From Candidatus Yanofskybacteria bacterium CG10_big_fil_rev_8_21_14_0_10_36_16 (lineage in GTDB: Bacteria > Patescibacteria > Paceibacteria > 2-02-FULL-40-12 > IGHO2-01-FULL-4-A), in assembly GCA_002794035.1 (NCBI GenBank), contig PCXQ01000003.1, forward strand, positions 1 through 64,000: a stretch of 64,000 nucleotides of DNA. The letters run 5' to 3'. This document shows positions 7,537-15,241 of the stretch, one piece after another. The translations under genes were made by a program, and so were the position numbers. Each line of letters begins with the position of its first letter. Position 1 is the first letter of the stretch. The notes under the pieces were generated by a model, which was given only the letters and a program-made list of their open reading frames with translations, was not told the DNA's origin and made no database searches.

Positions 7537-7980
7537 ATGAGTGTTTTTGCAATTAATAAAAAAGCAAGATTTGATTATGAAATTAAAGAAACTCTGGAAG
7601 CAGGGTTGGTTTTGTTGGGACATGAAGTAAAGTCTATAAAGATAGGGAAGGTTTCAATAAAAGGTGCATATGTAAAAATAATAGGAGGGGAGGCATGGCT
7701 TATAGGTGCTGTGGTACCGCCATATCAACCAGGCAATATTCCTGCTGATTATGATGAACAAAGAAATCGAAAGTTGCTTTTAAAAAGGCAAGAGCTGGAT
7801 TATGTCGTAGGGAAAGCCAAGGAGGGGGGGTTGACTTTAGTGCCTATAAAATTGTATAATAAAAAAGGATTAATAAAGCTTGAGGTAGGCGTTGGTAGGG
7901 GCAAGAAAAAGGCTGACAAACGTGATACCATTAAAAAAAGAGAGACAAAAAGACAGATAGGCAGAGCAATGAAGAGTTAA
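7537..7980 (+). CDS. smpB: SsrA-binding protein SmpB
   Basis: 147 residues, normal length. It shows the OB-fold family pattern (NKKARFDYEIKETLEAGLVL, GHEVKSIK, GAYVKI, then KLYNKKGLIKLEVGVGRGKK) and a basic C-terminal tail (KRETKRQIGRAMKS) that enters the decoding centre. SmpB carries tmRNA to stalled ribosomes for trans-translation. The tmRNA gene lies 92 bp downstream on the same strand, a common arrangement. Confidence 0.98.
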   Translation: MSVFAINKKARFDYEIKETLEAGLVLLGHEVKSIKIGKVSIKGAYVKIIGGEAWLIGAVVPPYQPGNIPADYDEQRNRKLLLKRQELDYVVGKAKEGGLTLVPIKLYNKKGLIKLEVGVGRGKKKADKRDTIKKRETKRQIGRAMKS

Positions 7981-7994
7981 TATTTGTGGATCCA

Positions 7995-8023
7995 CGGAGC
8001 CGATTTATTTTAAATCGGCTCCG
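7995..8023 (+). terminator. 13-bp perfect hairpin between smpB and ssrA
   Basis: CGGAGCCGATTTA and its complement are separated by 3 nt. There is no T-run after it, so it may be a processing or mRNA-stability hairpin rather than a terminator. Confidence 0.45.
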
Positions 8024-8072
8024 CAGGTTCGCTCACCTAAGTTTTTTAGTTTTTAAATTAAAAAATTTTGGC

Positions 8073-8425
8073 GGGAGTGCTTGGCTTCGATAAAGTTTTC
8101 TTTTAAAATTTGCGCAAGTGGTGTATGGGTATAATCACCTAAATCTTTTATCCAAAATCATAATTGCCAAATCAAATAGCAATTACGCTTTAGCATACGC
8201 TTAAGGCGCGTCTTGCCGGTGATTTCTGTTAGCCGGGCCAAGATGTCATTAACAGGATAAGATTTTATCGTCTTTTAAATGTTTTAGCGGTAAGGTACTA
8301 AAAATACAAAATAGCTTATTGGTTGTTCTGTCGGATTTTTAAACCAATAAGTAATTAGTCCGGCTAAACTTGTAGTGCAATTTTAAATGAAGCTTTAGAC
8401 GCGGGTTCGATTCCCGTCACTTCCA
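8073..8425 (+). ncRNA. ssrA: tmRNA
   Basis: The tRNA-like ends pair (GGGAGTG at 8073-8079 with CACTTCC at 8418-8424), and the 3' T-arm GCGGG-TTCGATT-CCCGT is canonical, with A as discriminator. The gene lies just after smpB. The tag frame reads from GCC at 8166 to TAA at 8202-8204: A-K-S-N-S-N-Y-A-L-A-Y-A. Most bacterial tags end in ALAA; here an extra TAC codon gives ALAYA. The resume codon is inferred from alignment to the usual A-x-N-Y-A-L-A pattern. CCA is not encoded. The total of 353 nt fits one-piece tmRNAs. Confidence 0.92.
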
Positions 8426-8516
8426 CTCGACTCGCCTTGTTCGAACGAACAAGGATCGCTCGTGGCAAGCCACGAAAATTAAAACACCTTGAGGTGTTTT
8501 AATTTTGAGTCGAGTG
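8424..8516. repeat. Nested palindromic element at the ssrA 3' end
   Basis: Terminal inverted repeats CACTCGACTC (8424-8433) and GAGTCGAGTG (8507-8516) enclose three further palindromes: CCTTGTTC/GAACAAGG, CGTGGC/GCCACG and the AT-rich AAAATTAAAACACCT with its complement. The left repeat starts on the last bases of tmRNA. The last inner palindrome could also act as a terminator. Confidence 0.7.
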
Positions 8517-8571
8517 CTCTGAGTGAGATTTCGACTTGTCGAAATCGAATCGAATGGGCATAATTATTTTT

Positions 8572-8838
8572 ATGTTTTATGTATATATGATTAAAAATAA
8601 ATACGACAAGTTATATATCGGGGTTACCGAAAATTTAAAAGATAGACTTTATTACCACAATACAAAGCAAGGCGCTCAGTATACAAAATCAAATAGTAAA
8701 TTCTACATCGCTTTTAGTGAGCAATATAATACTTTGGCCGAAGCAAGAAAAAGGGAAATTCAAATTAAAAAATGGCGCAGAGATAAGAAAGAATTAATTA
8801 TTGAGAGATTTAAAAAAGGTCTATCGACAAAACCTTGA
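8572..8838 (+). CDS. GIY-YIG nuclease family protein
   Basis: 88 residues from the ATG at 8572. It has the single-domain GIY-YIG pattern seen in small UvrC-like/YhbQ proteins: MFYVYMIKN (GIY equivalent), LYIGVTENLKDRL (YIG plus Arg), H in YYHNTKQGAQYTKS, E in EARKREIQIKKW. The MFYVYM start is typical of the family; upstream in-frame codons belong to a palindrome. It sits between GAGTCGA-type palindromes downstream of ssrA. This suggests a small mobile unit or a free-standing homing-type nuclease, but housekeeping roles are also possible. Confidence 0.85.
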   Translation: MFYVYMIKNKYDKLYIGVTENLKDRLYYHNTKQGAQYTKSNSKFYIAFSEQYNTLAEARKREIQIKKWRRDKKELIIERFKKGLSTKP

Positions 8839-8895
8839 GTGGTTTTTAGTTGCCCGTCCCGAGTGAGTCGAGGGGGGAGTTGGTGTGAGTTAAAA

Positions 8896-8925
8896 TCAAA
8901 AATGCACAATAATTTGTGCATTTTT
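8896..8925 (-). terminator. Terminator of the unknown gene 8925-9416
   Basis: AAAAATGCACA/TGTGCATTTTT hairpin. On the minus strand it ends in Ts. Confidence 0.65.
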
Positions 8926-9416
8926 CAGTGGAGAGTCTTTTTGGGAAAAAGATTAAGGAAATCTTGTCTTGTTAAAACAATTGGGGACTCTGTTTTTTCT
9001 GTCGCATATCGGAGAACACAGCCTTGTTCAGTCGCCAGAATAGCCTGATATCTGATATCCCCAGCAAAATGGGTGATGAATTCATTTCGGTAAATTTCTT
9101 TTAAATCCCTACTGCGGTCTAAGAAAAAACTAAGCATTGAATCAACTATATCCACTGGGGTATAGGGTCCAGAATTACTTGATACAAGAATTTCTAAAAA
9201 TTCTCGTCCAGGAAAATGTAACCCCGCAAATCCACAAAGCTCATCAGTGCTAAGTTCTTTAATTGTATCAATTCCACTTTTTCCTATCCAGCCACCCAGG
9301 CATTCATTATTAGGTATTTTCCATCGAAATGAGATAGAGTCCAAAGGAACTTGGTAAAAAAGAGAGGGGGCAGTCTCATTTAAATACTGAATAAACGATG
9401 GGCATATTCCAAGCAT
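8925..9416 (-). CDS. Unknown cytoplasmic protein
   Basis: 163 residues, not recognised. It is a soluble, mixed alpha/beta protein with Trp/Gly segment CLGGWIGKSG near residue 40 and three Cys. It has its own consensus-like promoter (9446-9473), a GGAGGT ribosome site before the ATG and a terminator after the stop, so it is a single-gene unit. It lacks membrane segments and nucleotide-binding motifs. Confidence 0.75.
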   Translation of the reverse strand: MLGICPSFIQYLNETAPSLFYQVPLDSISFRWKIPNNECLGGWIGKSGIDTIKELSTDELCGFAGLHFPGREFLEILVSSNSGPYTPVDIVDSMLSFFLDRSRDLKEIYRNEFITHFAGDIRYQAILATEQGCVLRYATEKTESPIVLTRQDFLNLFPKKTLH

Positions 9417-9445
9417 TATAAACCTCCAATCAATGAACTTTATTG

Positions 9446-9473
9446 ATTATAGGTGATTTTTGTCTTAAATCAA
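9446..9473 (-). promoter_or_regulatory. Sigma70-type promoter for the 8925-9416 gene
   Basis: On the minus strand, TTGATT (9473-9468), a 16-bp spacer and a perfect TATAAT (9451-9446), about 30 bp before the start codon. Confidence 0.65.
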
Positions 9474-9768
9474 ATTATGCTTAATAATTAAGTCGTATAC
9501 CCTGAAAATCAACCTCTTATTTTTGAAAAAGTCAGATTCTATACTACTTTTAATATATTTAAACATTATCAGCGAGTGTTCACAACATTAATTAAAAACC
9601 CCGCTAATGCAGGGTTTTTAATTAACCTGAAAATATAAGCAAAAAAAGCCCCGCTAAGAAGCGGGACGAAGTGTTGGGGAGGGTGTGGGATTTGAAATCC
9701 CAAACGAACTATTTAAATAATAACATATTAAAAAATTCATACAACATAAATTGTGGATAACCTTCTTT
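9474..9768. other. Gene-free gap with hairpins
   Basis: No gene is visible. A TTAATTAAAAACCC...GGGTTTTTAATTAA palindrome (9588-9626) is a good bidirectional terminator. A CCCGCT/AGCGGG hairpin follows at 9650-9664, then GGGATTTGAAATCCC at 9687-9701. A perfect TTATCCACA-type DnaA box lies on the minus strand near 9751. Confidence 0.5.
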
Positions 9769-9810
9769 AACAAAAACTCACACTCATATATTGGTGTGAG
9801 GATTTGTTTT
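9769..9810. repeat. Palindromic repeat copy E (ACACTCAT family)
   Basis: A short copy: CTCACAC (9777-9783) pairs with GTGTGAG (9794-9800), flanked by AACAAA/TTTGTT. It shares the CTCACACTCAT base of copies A-D. It lies just after the rhodanese gene stop on the minus strand and may act as its terminator. Confidence 0.55.
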
Positions 9811-9827
9811 TAGTTGTTCTTTTTGTT

Positions 9828-10256
9828 TTATTTTACAACTTCTCCGCCTGCTTTTTCCCAGTCAGATAATCCGCCTATATTTGTTACATCGGTGAATCCA
9901 TTTTCTTCAAGAATTGTTTTTGCTTTTCCTGCGCGTGCACCGCTTTTGCAGTATATGTATACTTTCATATCAGTTGGAATATAGGGGAATTTGCCTTCTT
10001 CTAGTTTTGCAAGTTCAAAGTGTGTTGAATTTTTTGCATATCCATCTTCCTTTAGTTCGGCGGGTGTTCTTACATCAAGCAAAACTGCATTGCCTTCCCC
10101 AACTTCCTTATTTATTTGGTTGATTGTGTTTTCATCAAGCACCACTATTCCATTGGAATTTCTTTGCTCATTTTCTTGTTTATTAGAGTTTTTATAAACA
10201 AAATATGCAGTTACAGAAACAGCTAAAATTATAATTAAAATTAAAGTTTTTTTCAT
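9828..10256 (-). CDS. Membrane-anchored rhodanese-like protein
   Basis: 142 residues with an N-terminal membrane segment or uncleaved signal (about 4-22), then one rhodanese domain: LLDVRTPAEL, then the active-site loop YCKSGARAGKA with Cys103, then GFTDVTNIGGLSDWEKAGG at the end. Rhodaneses move sulfane sulfur or act in redox and sulfur relay. With its domain outside the membrane this one may handle extracytoplasmic thiols, which is inferred. It is a single-gene unit. Confidence 0.9.
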   Translation of the reverse strand: MKKTLILIIILAVSVTAYFVYKNSNKQENEQRNSNGIVVLDENTINQINKEVGEGNAVLLDVRTPAELKEDGYAKNSTHFELAKLEEGKFPYIPTDMKVYIYCKSGARAGKAKTILEENGFTDVTNIGGLSDWEKAGGEVVK

Positions 10257-10363
10257 AAAAAAATAAAATATTATTTTTTATAACGATCACTTATATTATA
10301 GCTTTAAACAACAAATGTTTTTTGTTCAAAGTGGACAAATTTAATATTTAAAATTGAATATAT

Positions 10364-10392
10364 ACAAGGCCCCGCTTTAGCGAGGCCTTGTG
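10364..10392 (-). terminator. Terminator after the DUF5667 gene
   Basis: ACAAGGCCCCGCT pairs with AGCGAGGCCTTGT (one mismatch), 17 bp beyond the stop. Confidence 0.65.
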
Positions 10393-10408
10393 GTGTGTCG
10401 ATTTTTAA

Positions 10409-11548
10409 TTAAAGACTTAGTTCAATGTTAATGCTTCCGTTGGCATCATAGTTACCGTCTTTATTTTCCTCATCCTGCTCTTTGGTTTCGTCTTCATTGG
10501 CATCATCGTGATTGCCATTAATGTTAATTTCCAAATTCATGTTCCTGCTTGCTTCAACTATAAGTTTTGCTTCTTGAGCTAATCTGCTGGCTTTGTGGTA
10601 CAAATTAAAGGCTTCTCCGTAGTGTTCTTCTTCCATTTCGGTGTTGGCTTCAGCCATAACTTCGATTGCAGAGTTGAATTTTGCTTCTGCTTTGGCAGAA
10701 ACGTTTTCATTTACTCTGTTTTTTGATTCTTCAATGAAAGTTTTTACTTCTTGGAGTTTGTTTTCAGCCGCTGTCATAGCTCCTGCAGTCGCTTCTTTTA
10801 TGTTCGGATTTATAGATGTTTCCGCAGAGGTTTTGGCTTCTATTTCAGATCTGCGTTTTGCAGCTTTTGATATTTTTAATCTAACTTTTGCTGCGACCGA
10901 ATTTACCTGTTCTTCTTCATTTTCATCATCGCTTTCTTGACCTAACTTGAGCAGTATTTGCTCGTGGGCCTTAAGAGAACTTTCTAAGCGAGAATTTAAA
11001 TCAACTGCTGCGTTTAGTTTATCTTTTGATTCAAGTTCTGCAATTAATAATTCTATTTTTTCATTGTGTTTCTCAAAATTGTTTTCTATGTTTAATCTTA
11101 CTTCTTCTTTTAATTCAGAATTTACTGCAATTTCCTCAGCTTCTTCCAATCGTCTTTCTGCAAGACGATATTGCCATTTGGCTTCAGCTTCATCAGAAAG
11201 TGCAATCCAACCTCGTACCTCCTCGTTTATACCTGTTTTGATTGGGTATAAAGTATCTCCAGGGAGAGAGTTTTCGGCAGCGAACGAAACGCCACCTCCG
11301 AATATAACTGCGATAATAATTGCTATTGGCATAATATATGAATAGTTAAATTTATAATTTAAGAATAATTTCGACCATGAAGCAGTGGTCACTTCTGTTT
11401 TTTTATGACGAATCAGGTCGGTTTTTATTTCAGGGTTATTTTTAATGTATAACAAAATCTTTTCACGCATTTGTGTTTTTTGTCTGCTTGATAGCTTTAT
11501 TGCTTTGCTCTTTTTTATAAATTCTTCTATTTTCATCCCCACACTCAT
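10409..11548 (-). CDS. DUF5667-type membrane protein, partner of ECF sigma
   Basis: About 379 residues. A cytoplasmic N-terminus (1-70) is followed by one membrane segment (about 73-91), then the DUF5667 signature ENSLPGDTLYPIKTGINEEV, then long charged coiled-coil helices and an acidic Asn/Asp-rich tail. It lies directly downstream of an ECF sigma gene, separated by palindromic element A. This layout suggests a membrane anti-sigma or sensor role, by inference. The start is uncertain: ATG 11548 and ATG 11536 are both inside the terminal repeat of element A; 11536 (MKIEEF) gives a cleaner N-terminus. Confidence 0.85.
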   Translation of the reverse strand: MSVGMKIEEFIKKSKAIKLSSRQKTQMREKILLYIKNNPEIKTDLIRHKKTEVTTASWSKLFLNYKFNYSYIMPIAIIIAVIFGGGVSFAAENSLPGDTLYPIKTGINEEVRGWIALSDEAEAKWQYRLAERRLEEAEEIAVNSELKEEVRLNIENNFEKHNEKIELLIAELESKDKLNAAVDLNSRLESSLKAHEQILLKLGQESDDENEEEQVNSVAAKVRLKISKAAKRRSEIEAKTSAETSINPNIKEATAGAMTAAENKLQEVKTFIEESKNRVNENVSAKAEAKFNSAIEVMAEANTEMEEEHYGEAFNLYHKASRLAQEAKLIVEASRNMNLEININGNHDDANEDETKEQDEENKDGNYDANGSINIELSL

Positions 11549-11669
11549 CAAGAATAAACTTATCGGCGTCTTTATATTGTAAGCTTATTCTTAAAACTTA
11601 ATGTTAATAATTATTCTGTTTTTTATCCCCATCAAAACATCAAGGCCAATTTTTGATGAGTGTGGGGAT
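11535..11669. repeat. Palindromic element A (135 bp)
   Basis: A 17-bp perfect terminal inverted repeat, ATCCCCACACTCATCAA (11535-11551) and its complement (11653-11669), with an inner hairpin AAGAATAAACTT/AAGCTTATTCTT. It fills the whole gap between the sigma gene and the DUF5667 gene. The right end touches the sigma stop and the left end contains the start codons of the next gene. It is closely similar to element B at 15089-15222. Confidence 0.8.
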
Positions 11670-12194
11670 TCATTTTGTATCGATTAATTCTTTAAGTTTG
11701 TTTAATCCTCTGTGAATTTTTACTGACACTGTATTCTCTCTTTCTCCTGTTATTTCTGATATTTCTTTTACAGATAAATCTTCTATGTATCTCATGGCTA
11801 CTATGCTTTTGTAAGCACCGCCCAACTGATTCAGTGTTTTTACAGCATCCTTGGCTTCAAGTGCTGATATGGTTTTTTCGTGATCGTTTGATGATAAATT
11901 TAAATTTTCTTCCAGAAAAGTATCCTGTTCCATTAGATCATCCAATGATACAGGTTTTTTTCTTCTGTATTCGTCTATGATTAAATTATTCGCTATTTTA
12001 TAAAGAAAGGGTTTTGTGTTTTTTATTTCTTTTCCTTCAACAAGATATTGCCATGTTTTTTCAAAAGTTTTTTGAGTGATATCTTGCGCTATGTCACTAT
12101 TAGGCAATCTAAAATAACAATGCCTATATATGGCATCGGCCATCTCTTCGTAAATATGTATGAATTTTTCTTCCAATTTAGTATTTATTTCCAA
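11670..12194 (-). CDS. ECF-type RNA polymerase sigma factor
   Basis: 174 residues. Region 2 reads HCYFRLPNSDIAQDITQKTFEKTWQYL with KPFLYKIANNLIIDEYRR. Region 4 reads LGGAYKSIVAMRYIEDLSVKEISEITGERENTVSVKIHRGLNKLKE with a clear HTH. Region 3 is absent, as in ECF sigma factors. It is followed by a DUF5667 membrane protein, a pairing typical of membrane-signalled sigma control. Targets are unknown. Confidence 0.95.
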   Translation of the reverse strand: MEINTKLEEKFIHIYEEMADAIYRHCYFRLPNSDIAQDITQKTFEKTWQYLVEGKEIKNTKPFLYKIANNLIIDEYRRKKPVSLDDLMEQDTFLEENLNLSSNDHEKTISALEAKDAVKTLNQLGGAYKSIVAMRYIEDLSVKEISEITGERENTVSVKIHRGLNKLKELIDTK

Positions 12195-12325
12195 GCTTTA
12201 TTTAACAGAGGGATGCCATATAGGATATGACGTTAGAAAACCCCATGTATTACATTGTTTAGTTTCCTCTAAAATAATAAAAGACACCTTGTTGTTTGTA
12301 AAGATGCCTATTTTGATAAAACTAA

Positions 12326-12700
12326 TTATAAAACCCCCGTGCTTAAGCCAGTAATAAAGTATAGTGCTGTAGATAATAGTACGCCTACGCCAAAAATTAT
12401 TATTGCACCTATGAAGCCATGAAATATTCTAGATCTGGCTCTAGCCGCTCTTTCTGAGTCAGCCCCTGCAGCCATGTAGGTTATGCCACCCCATACTATG
12501 AAGATTACAGCAATTATAGGCGCTACACCTATTAGAAAATTAGTAAATTGATATATGACAGCAGTTAAATCAGAAAGTTCTATTGGTTCTGAATTGGCAA
12601 AAGCAGAAGCGGGCTGGCTTACTTGTGCCACAACAAACAAGGGCGAGAATGCCCATATAGCCAAAATAGCAAAAAATATTTTTGTTGAATATCTAAACAT
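12326..12700 (-). CDS. TrbC/VirB2-like pilin subunit
   Basis: 124 residues: a signal peptide ending near VVAQ (about residue 26), a short outside stretch, then two membrane helices (about 50-72 and 95-120) joined by a basic cytoplasmic loop (ERAARARSRIF). This is the layout of TrbC/VirB2 pilins and of the many related small proteins of CPR genomes. VirB2 subunits form the conjugative pilus; a type IV secretion-like or uptake role is inferred. A VirD4-like ATPase lies far away at 50370. Confidence 0.75.
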   Translation of the reverse strand: MFRYSTKIFFAILAIWAFSPLFVVAQVSQPASAFANSEPIELSDLTAVIYQFTNFLIGVAPIIAVIFIVWGGITYMAAGADSERAARARSRIFHGFIGAIIIFGVGVLLSTALYFITGLSTGVL

Positions 12701-12822
12701 TGTATATATTATAACATATTATATAGACGTTAGAAAGGTAAAAAAATTACATTAAGAAATAACACGTCTTAATATAATGTAAAGTTGAGGCGGGTTATTT
12801 TTGTTGCTATACCAATTAAGTC

Positions 12823-13902
12823 ATGAGATTAATTATTGCTACAGGAATTTCAGGCTCCGGACGAAAAGAATATTTAGCAAAATGGGAAGAATATTGTAGA
12901 ATCCGGGGCAAAAGAGTAAAGGTTTACCATGTTGGTGAGCTTATGTTTAAGTTGGCTAAAGATATGGGCCTTAATTTTAATCCGGTGAATATTCTAAATG
13001 GTGATCAAGACATTCTTCACATTTTAAGAACCTCGGTTCTTAATAGAATTGAGGCGGAAATTTCAAACAAAGACAAATATGATGCGGTTATTATATGTGT
13101 GCACGGATTTTTCTATTGGGGCTCTGTATATATTAGGGGTTTTGATAGGTTCTTAAATAAATTTGATGCTGATACTTTTGTAACTTTTATAGAAGATTTC
13201 AGAGTTGTAAAAAATAATTTAAATAAAAGGGAACAATGGCGAAATGAAAAATTGTCCGACAAAGATATTTTGTTGTGGCAAAATGTAGAAGTAGAGATTA
13301 CAACATCAATAGCCCAATTTGCAGATAAACCGTATTTTGTAGTACCGGCTTCTTCAAAAGAAGGAATGTTTTACAAGCTAGTTTTTCATCCCGAAGTTGA
13401 ACCAGTATATATTGCTATGCCAATATCTCATTTGAGAGAGCCGGAACAAAGAATTGGGATAAACAGATTTATAACTAAGCTTGAAAAATATTTCACAGTT
13501 TTTAATCCCTTATCGGTCGAGGTTGTTGGTGCAGTATTTTTTGATGCTGAAAATAGAAGTAGTCTGGTTGATGATTTTATTGTAGAGCGCCACGTTGTTT
13601 ATCGTGATCAAAATTGGTTTGTCAGGCAGGCAAAGAAAGTTATTGTGTATTGGCCCAAGTCAGAATTGCCTGAGGTTATAAACAAACACAAGTGGTTGTC
13701 TAAATTATGGCCCAAAGCCATTGCTTCTCCTGGGGTTGATCATGAAACCCACGAGGCTTTTTCCAAAACAAAGGATGTGTGGGTTGTGTTTAATGGAAAA
13801 GAGGCAAGCCCATTCGTGGTAAGCTATTCAACGAGGGGATTGTTTTATAGTGAGGATGAGTTTTTTAATTTTTTAGATAAAAAATATCCAGACCGGAAAT
13901 GA
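12823..13902 (+). CDS. P-loop NTPase fused to nucleoside deoxyribosyltransferase-like domain
   Basis: 359 residues. The N-terminal part (1-190) begins with a modified Walker A (GISGSGRKEYL) and looks like a P-loop kinase fold; VIICVHGFFYW is a candidate Walker B strand. The C-terminal part (about 200-345) has PVYIAMPISHLREPEQRI, RDQNWFVRQAKKVIVYWP and SPGVDHETHEAF. These recall the sugar-binding, D-x-x-x-x-x-A-D and E-containing motifs of nucleoside 2-deoxyribosyltransferases. Seen: the motifs and their order. Inferred: nucleotide salvage or sensing. No recognised partner is nearby; start ATG 12823. Confidence 0.65.
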   Translation: MRLIIATGISGSGRKEYLAKWEEYCRIRGKRVKVYHVGELMFKLAKDMGLNFNPVNILNGDQDILHILRTSVLNRIEAEISNKDKYDAVIICVHGFFYWGSVYIRGFDRFLNKFDADTFVTFIEDFRVVKNNLNKREQWRNEKLSDKDILLWQNVEVEITTSIAQFADKPYFVVPASSKEGMFYKLVFHPEVEPVYIAMPISHLREPEQRIGINRFITKLEKYFTVFNPLSVEVVGAVFFDAENRSSLVDDFIVERHVVYRDQNWFVRQAKKVIVYWPKSELPEVINKHKWLSKLWPKAIASPGVDHETHEAFSKTKDVWVVFNGKEASPFVVSYSTRGLFYSEDEFFNFLDKKYPDRK

Positions 13903-13923
13903 TCTTGTTAAAATTTTGACATT

Positions 13924-13948
13924 AAAAATACCCCATGAGGGTATTTTT
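13924..13948 (+). terminator. Terminator after the P-loop fusion gene
   Basis: AAAAATACCC-CATGA-GGGTATTTTT with trailing Ts. Confidence 0.75.
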
Positions 13949-13980
13949 TATAAATTAAAAATTTAAAATTGGAAATTAAT

Positions 13981-14003
13981 AAAAATCTGCCAGGCAGATT
14001 TTT
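13981..14003 (-). terminator. Terminator overlapping the htrA stop
   Basis: AAAATCTGCC/GGCAGATTTT hairpin with a one-base loop; the minus-strand transcript ends in Ts. Confidence 0.6.
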
Positions 14004-15102
14004 ATTTGTGCTCTTCTAACTTGGTTTTTAGTTTTAACTTCTCCTCTTTTCTTATTACTTCAAATTCTACCTCATCTCCAACATCGAATTGCTGAATCAT
14101 ATCTGAAATATCATTTTTATCATCAACCCTTTTGCCATTTGCAGCAAGAATAATATCGTTTTCCTTTATGCCTGCTTTGTCTGCTGGAGAGTCGGGGATT
14201 ACCGCTTCTGAACCGGGTACGTGGTCCTTTACTACTAGAGCTCCATAGTCAACCGGAAGTTGGTACATATTTTTTAGATCTTTGTTTAATATTATATAGC
14301 GTAATCCTATAAATGGTCTTATAATTCGGCCGTGACTTTTTACATCATCAAGATCTGCACTTGCCCAATCAATGGGTATGGCAAAACCAATATTTTGAGC
14401 ACCGTATATAACTGCTGTGTTTATTCCAACAACATGTCCTTCAAGGTTTATTAATGGTCCGCCTGAATTGCCTTGGTTAATGGCCACATCGGTCTGTATT
14501 ACATTTCGAAGATTTTCAATTTGAGGTTCTGGTGTTTCTCCCATTTCAGGTCCTCCGCCCATTGATGCTGATATTTTTCTTCCAAGACCGGATATAATTC
14601 CTTTGGATACGCTATTTGAAAAAATACCTAGAGCATTGCCGACTGCAATGGCTGTCTGCCCAAGTTCTATTTTCTTAGATGTTCCTAATTCTGCTACTGG
14701 AAGATTTTCGGCTTCAATTTTAACGAATGCCACGTCATTTACCGGATCTCTCGATAACACTTTTGCTGAATATTCTTTTTCGTCATTAGTTATCACTGTG
14801 TAATCAGCATTAGTATCAAAGACAACATGCTTGTTGGTTAAAATTAAGCCATCAGGACTGACTATAAATCCAGAGCCGCCTCCGATTTTTACTTTTTCAC
14901 CATCTCTTGGTCCTACTACGGAATCCATAATTTCATCATCGGGGTGAGGAATACCAAAACCAAAAGGCATACCGCCAAATGGCATCAGGGGCATCTGCTT
15001 TATTTTAGGCATGTATTTAGATACTACAATGCTGACTACTGCGGGGCTTACCTTTTTAACTGCTTGTATTGTTTGTTGTTCTTCGTTCATCCTCACACTC
15101 AT
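14002..15102 (-). CDS. HtrA/DegP-like serine protease
   Basis: 366 residues. A trypsin-like domain has the triad H92 (LTNKHVV), D123 (DPVNDVAFVKI) and S213 (NQGNSGGPL), followed by one PDZ domain (about 255-365; DSPADKAGIKENDIILAANG). HtrA proteases degrade or hold misfolded envelope proteins. Odd: no signal peptide or membrane segment precedes the protease domain, unlike most homologues. The start codons (ATG 15102 or 15090) lie inside the terminal repeat of palindromic element B. The element may have replaced an original 5' end, or the protein may be cytoplasmic. Confidence 0.92.
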   Translation of the reverse strand: MSVRMNEEQQTIQAVKKVSPAVVSIVVSKYMPKIKQMPLMPFGGMPFGFGIPHPDDEIMDSVVGPRDGEKVKIGGGSGFIVSPDGLILTNKHVVFDTNADYTVITNDEKEYSAKVLSRDPVNDVAFVKIEAENLPVAELGTSKKIELGQTAIAVGNALGIFSNSVSKGIISGLGRKISASMGGGPEMGETPEPQIENLRNVIQTDVAINQGNSGGPLINLEGHVVGINTAVIYGAQNIGFAIPIDWASADLDDVKSHGRIIRPFIGLRYIILNKDLKNMYQLPVDYGALVVKDHVPGSEAVIPDSPADKAGIKENDIILAANGKRVDDKNDISDMIQQFDVGDEVEFEVIRKEEKLKLKTKLEEHK

Positions 15103-15222
15103 CAAGAATAAACTTCGTGCCTTTTTTATGGTATAAATTTATTCTCAAAATTTAGTTTTATTAAATTATTATTTTTTGTCTCCGCCACAACATCAAGGCA
15201 AATTATTTATGAGTGTGGGGAT
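15089..15222. repeat. Palindromic element B (134 bp)
   Basis: Left end ATCCTCACACTCATCAA (15089-15105), right end ATGAGTGTGGGGAT (15209-15222). The interior aligns with element A along most of its length: shared CAAGAATAAACTT on the left, CATCAAGG and ATGAGTGTGGGGATTCA on the right. It occupies the gap between the divergent htrA and DNA glycosylase genes. Confidence 0.8.
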
Positions 15223-15241
15223 TCATGTTATATATCTTAAC

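Noticed and set aside
8839..9048. Plus-strand frame overlapping the 8925-9416 gene
   Set aside because: It is antisense to a gene with promoter, SD and terminator, and spans a palindrome.
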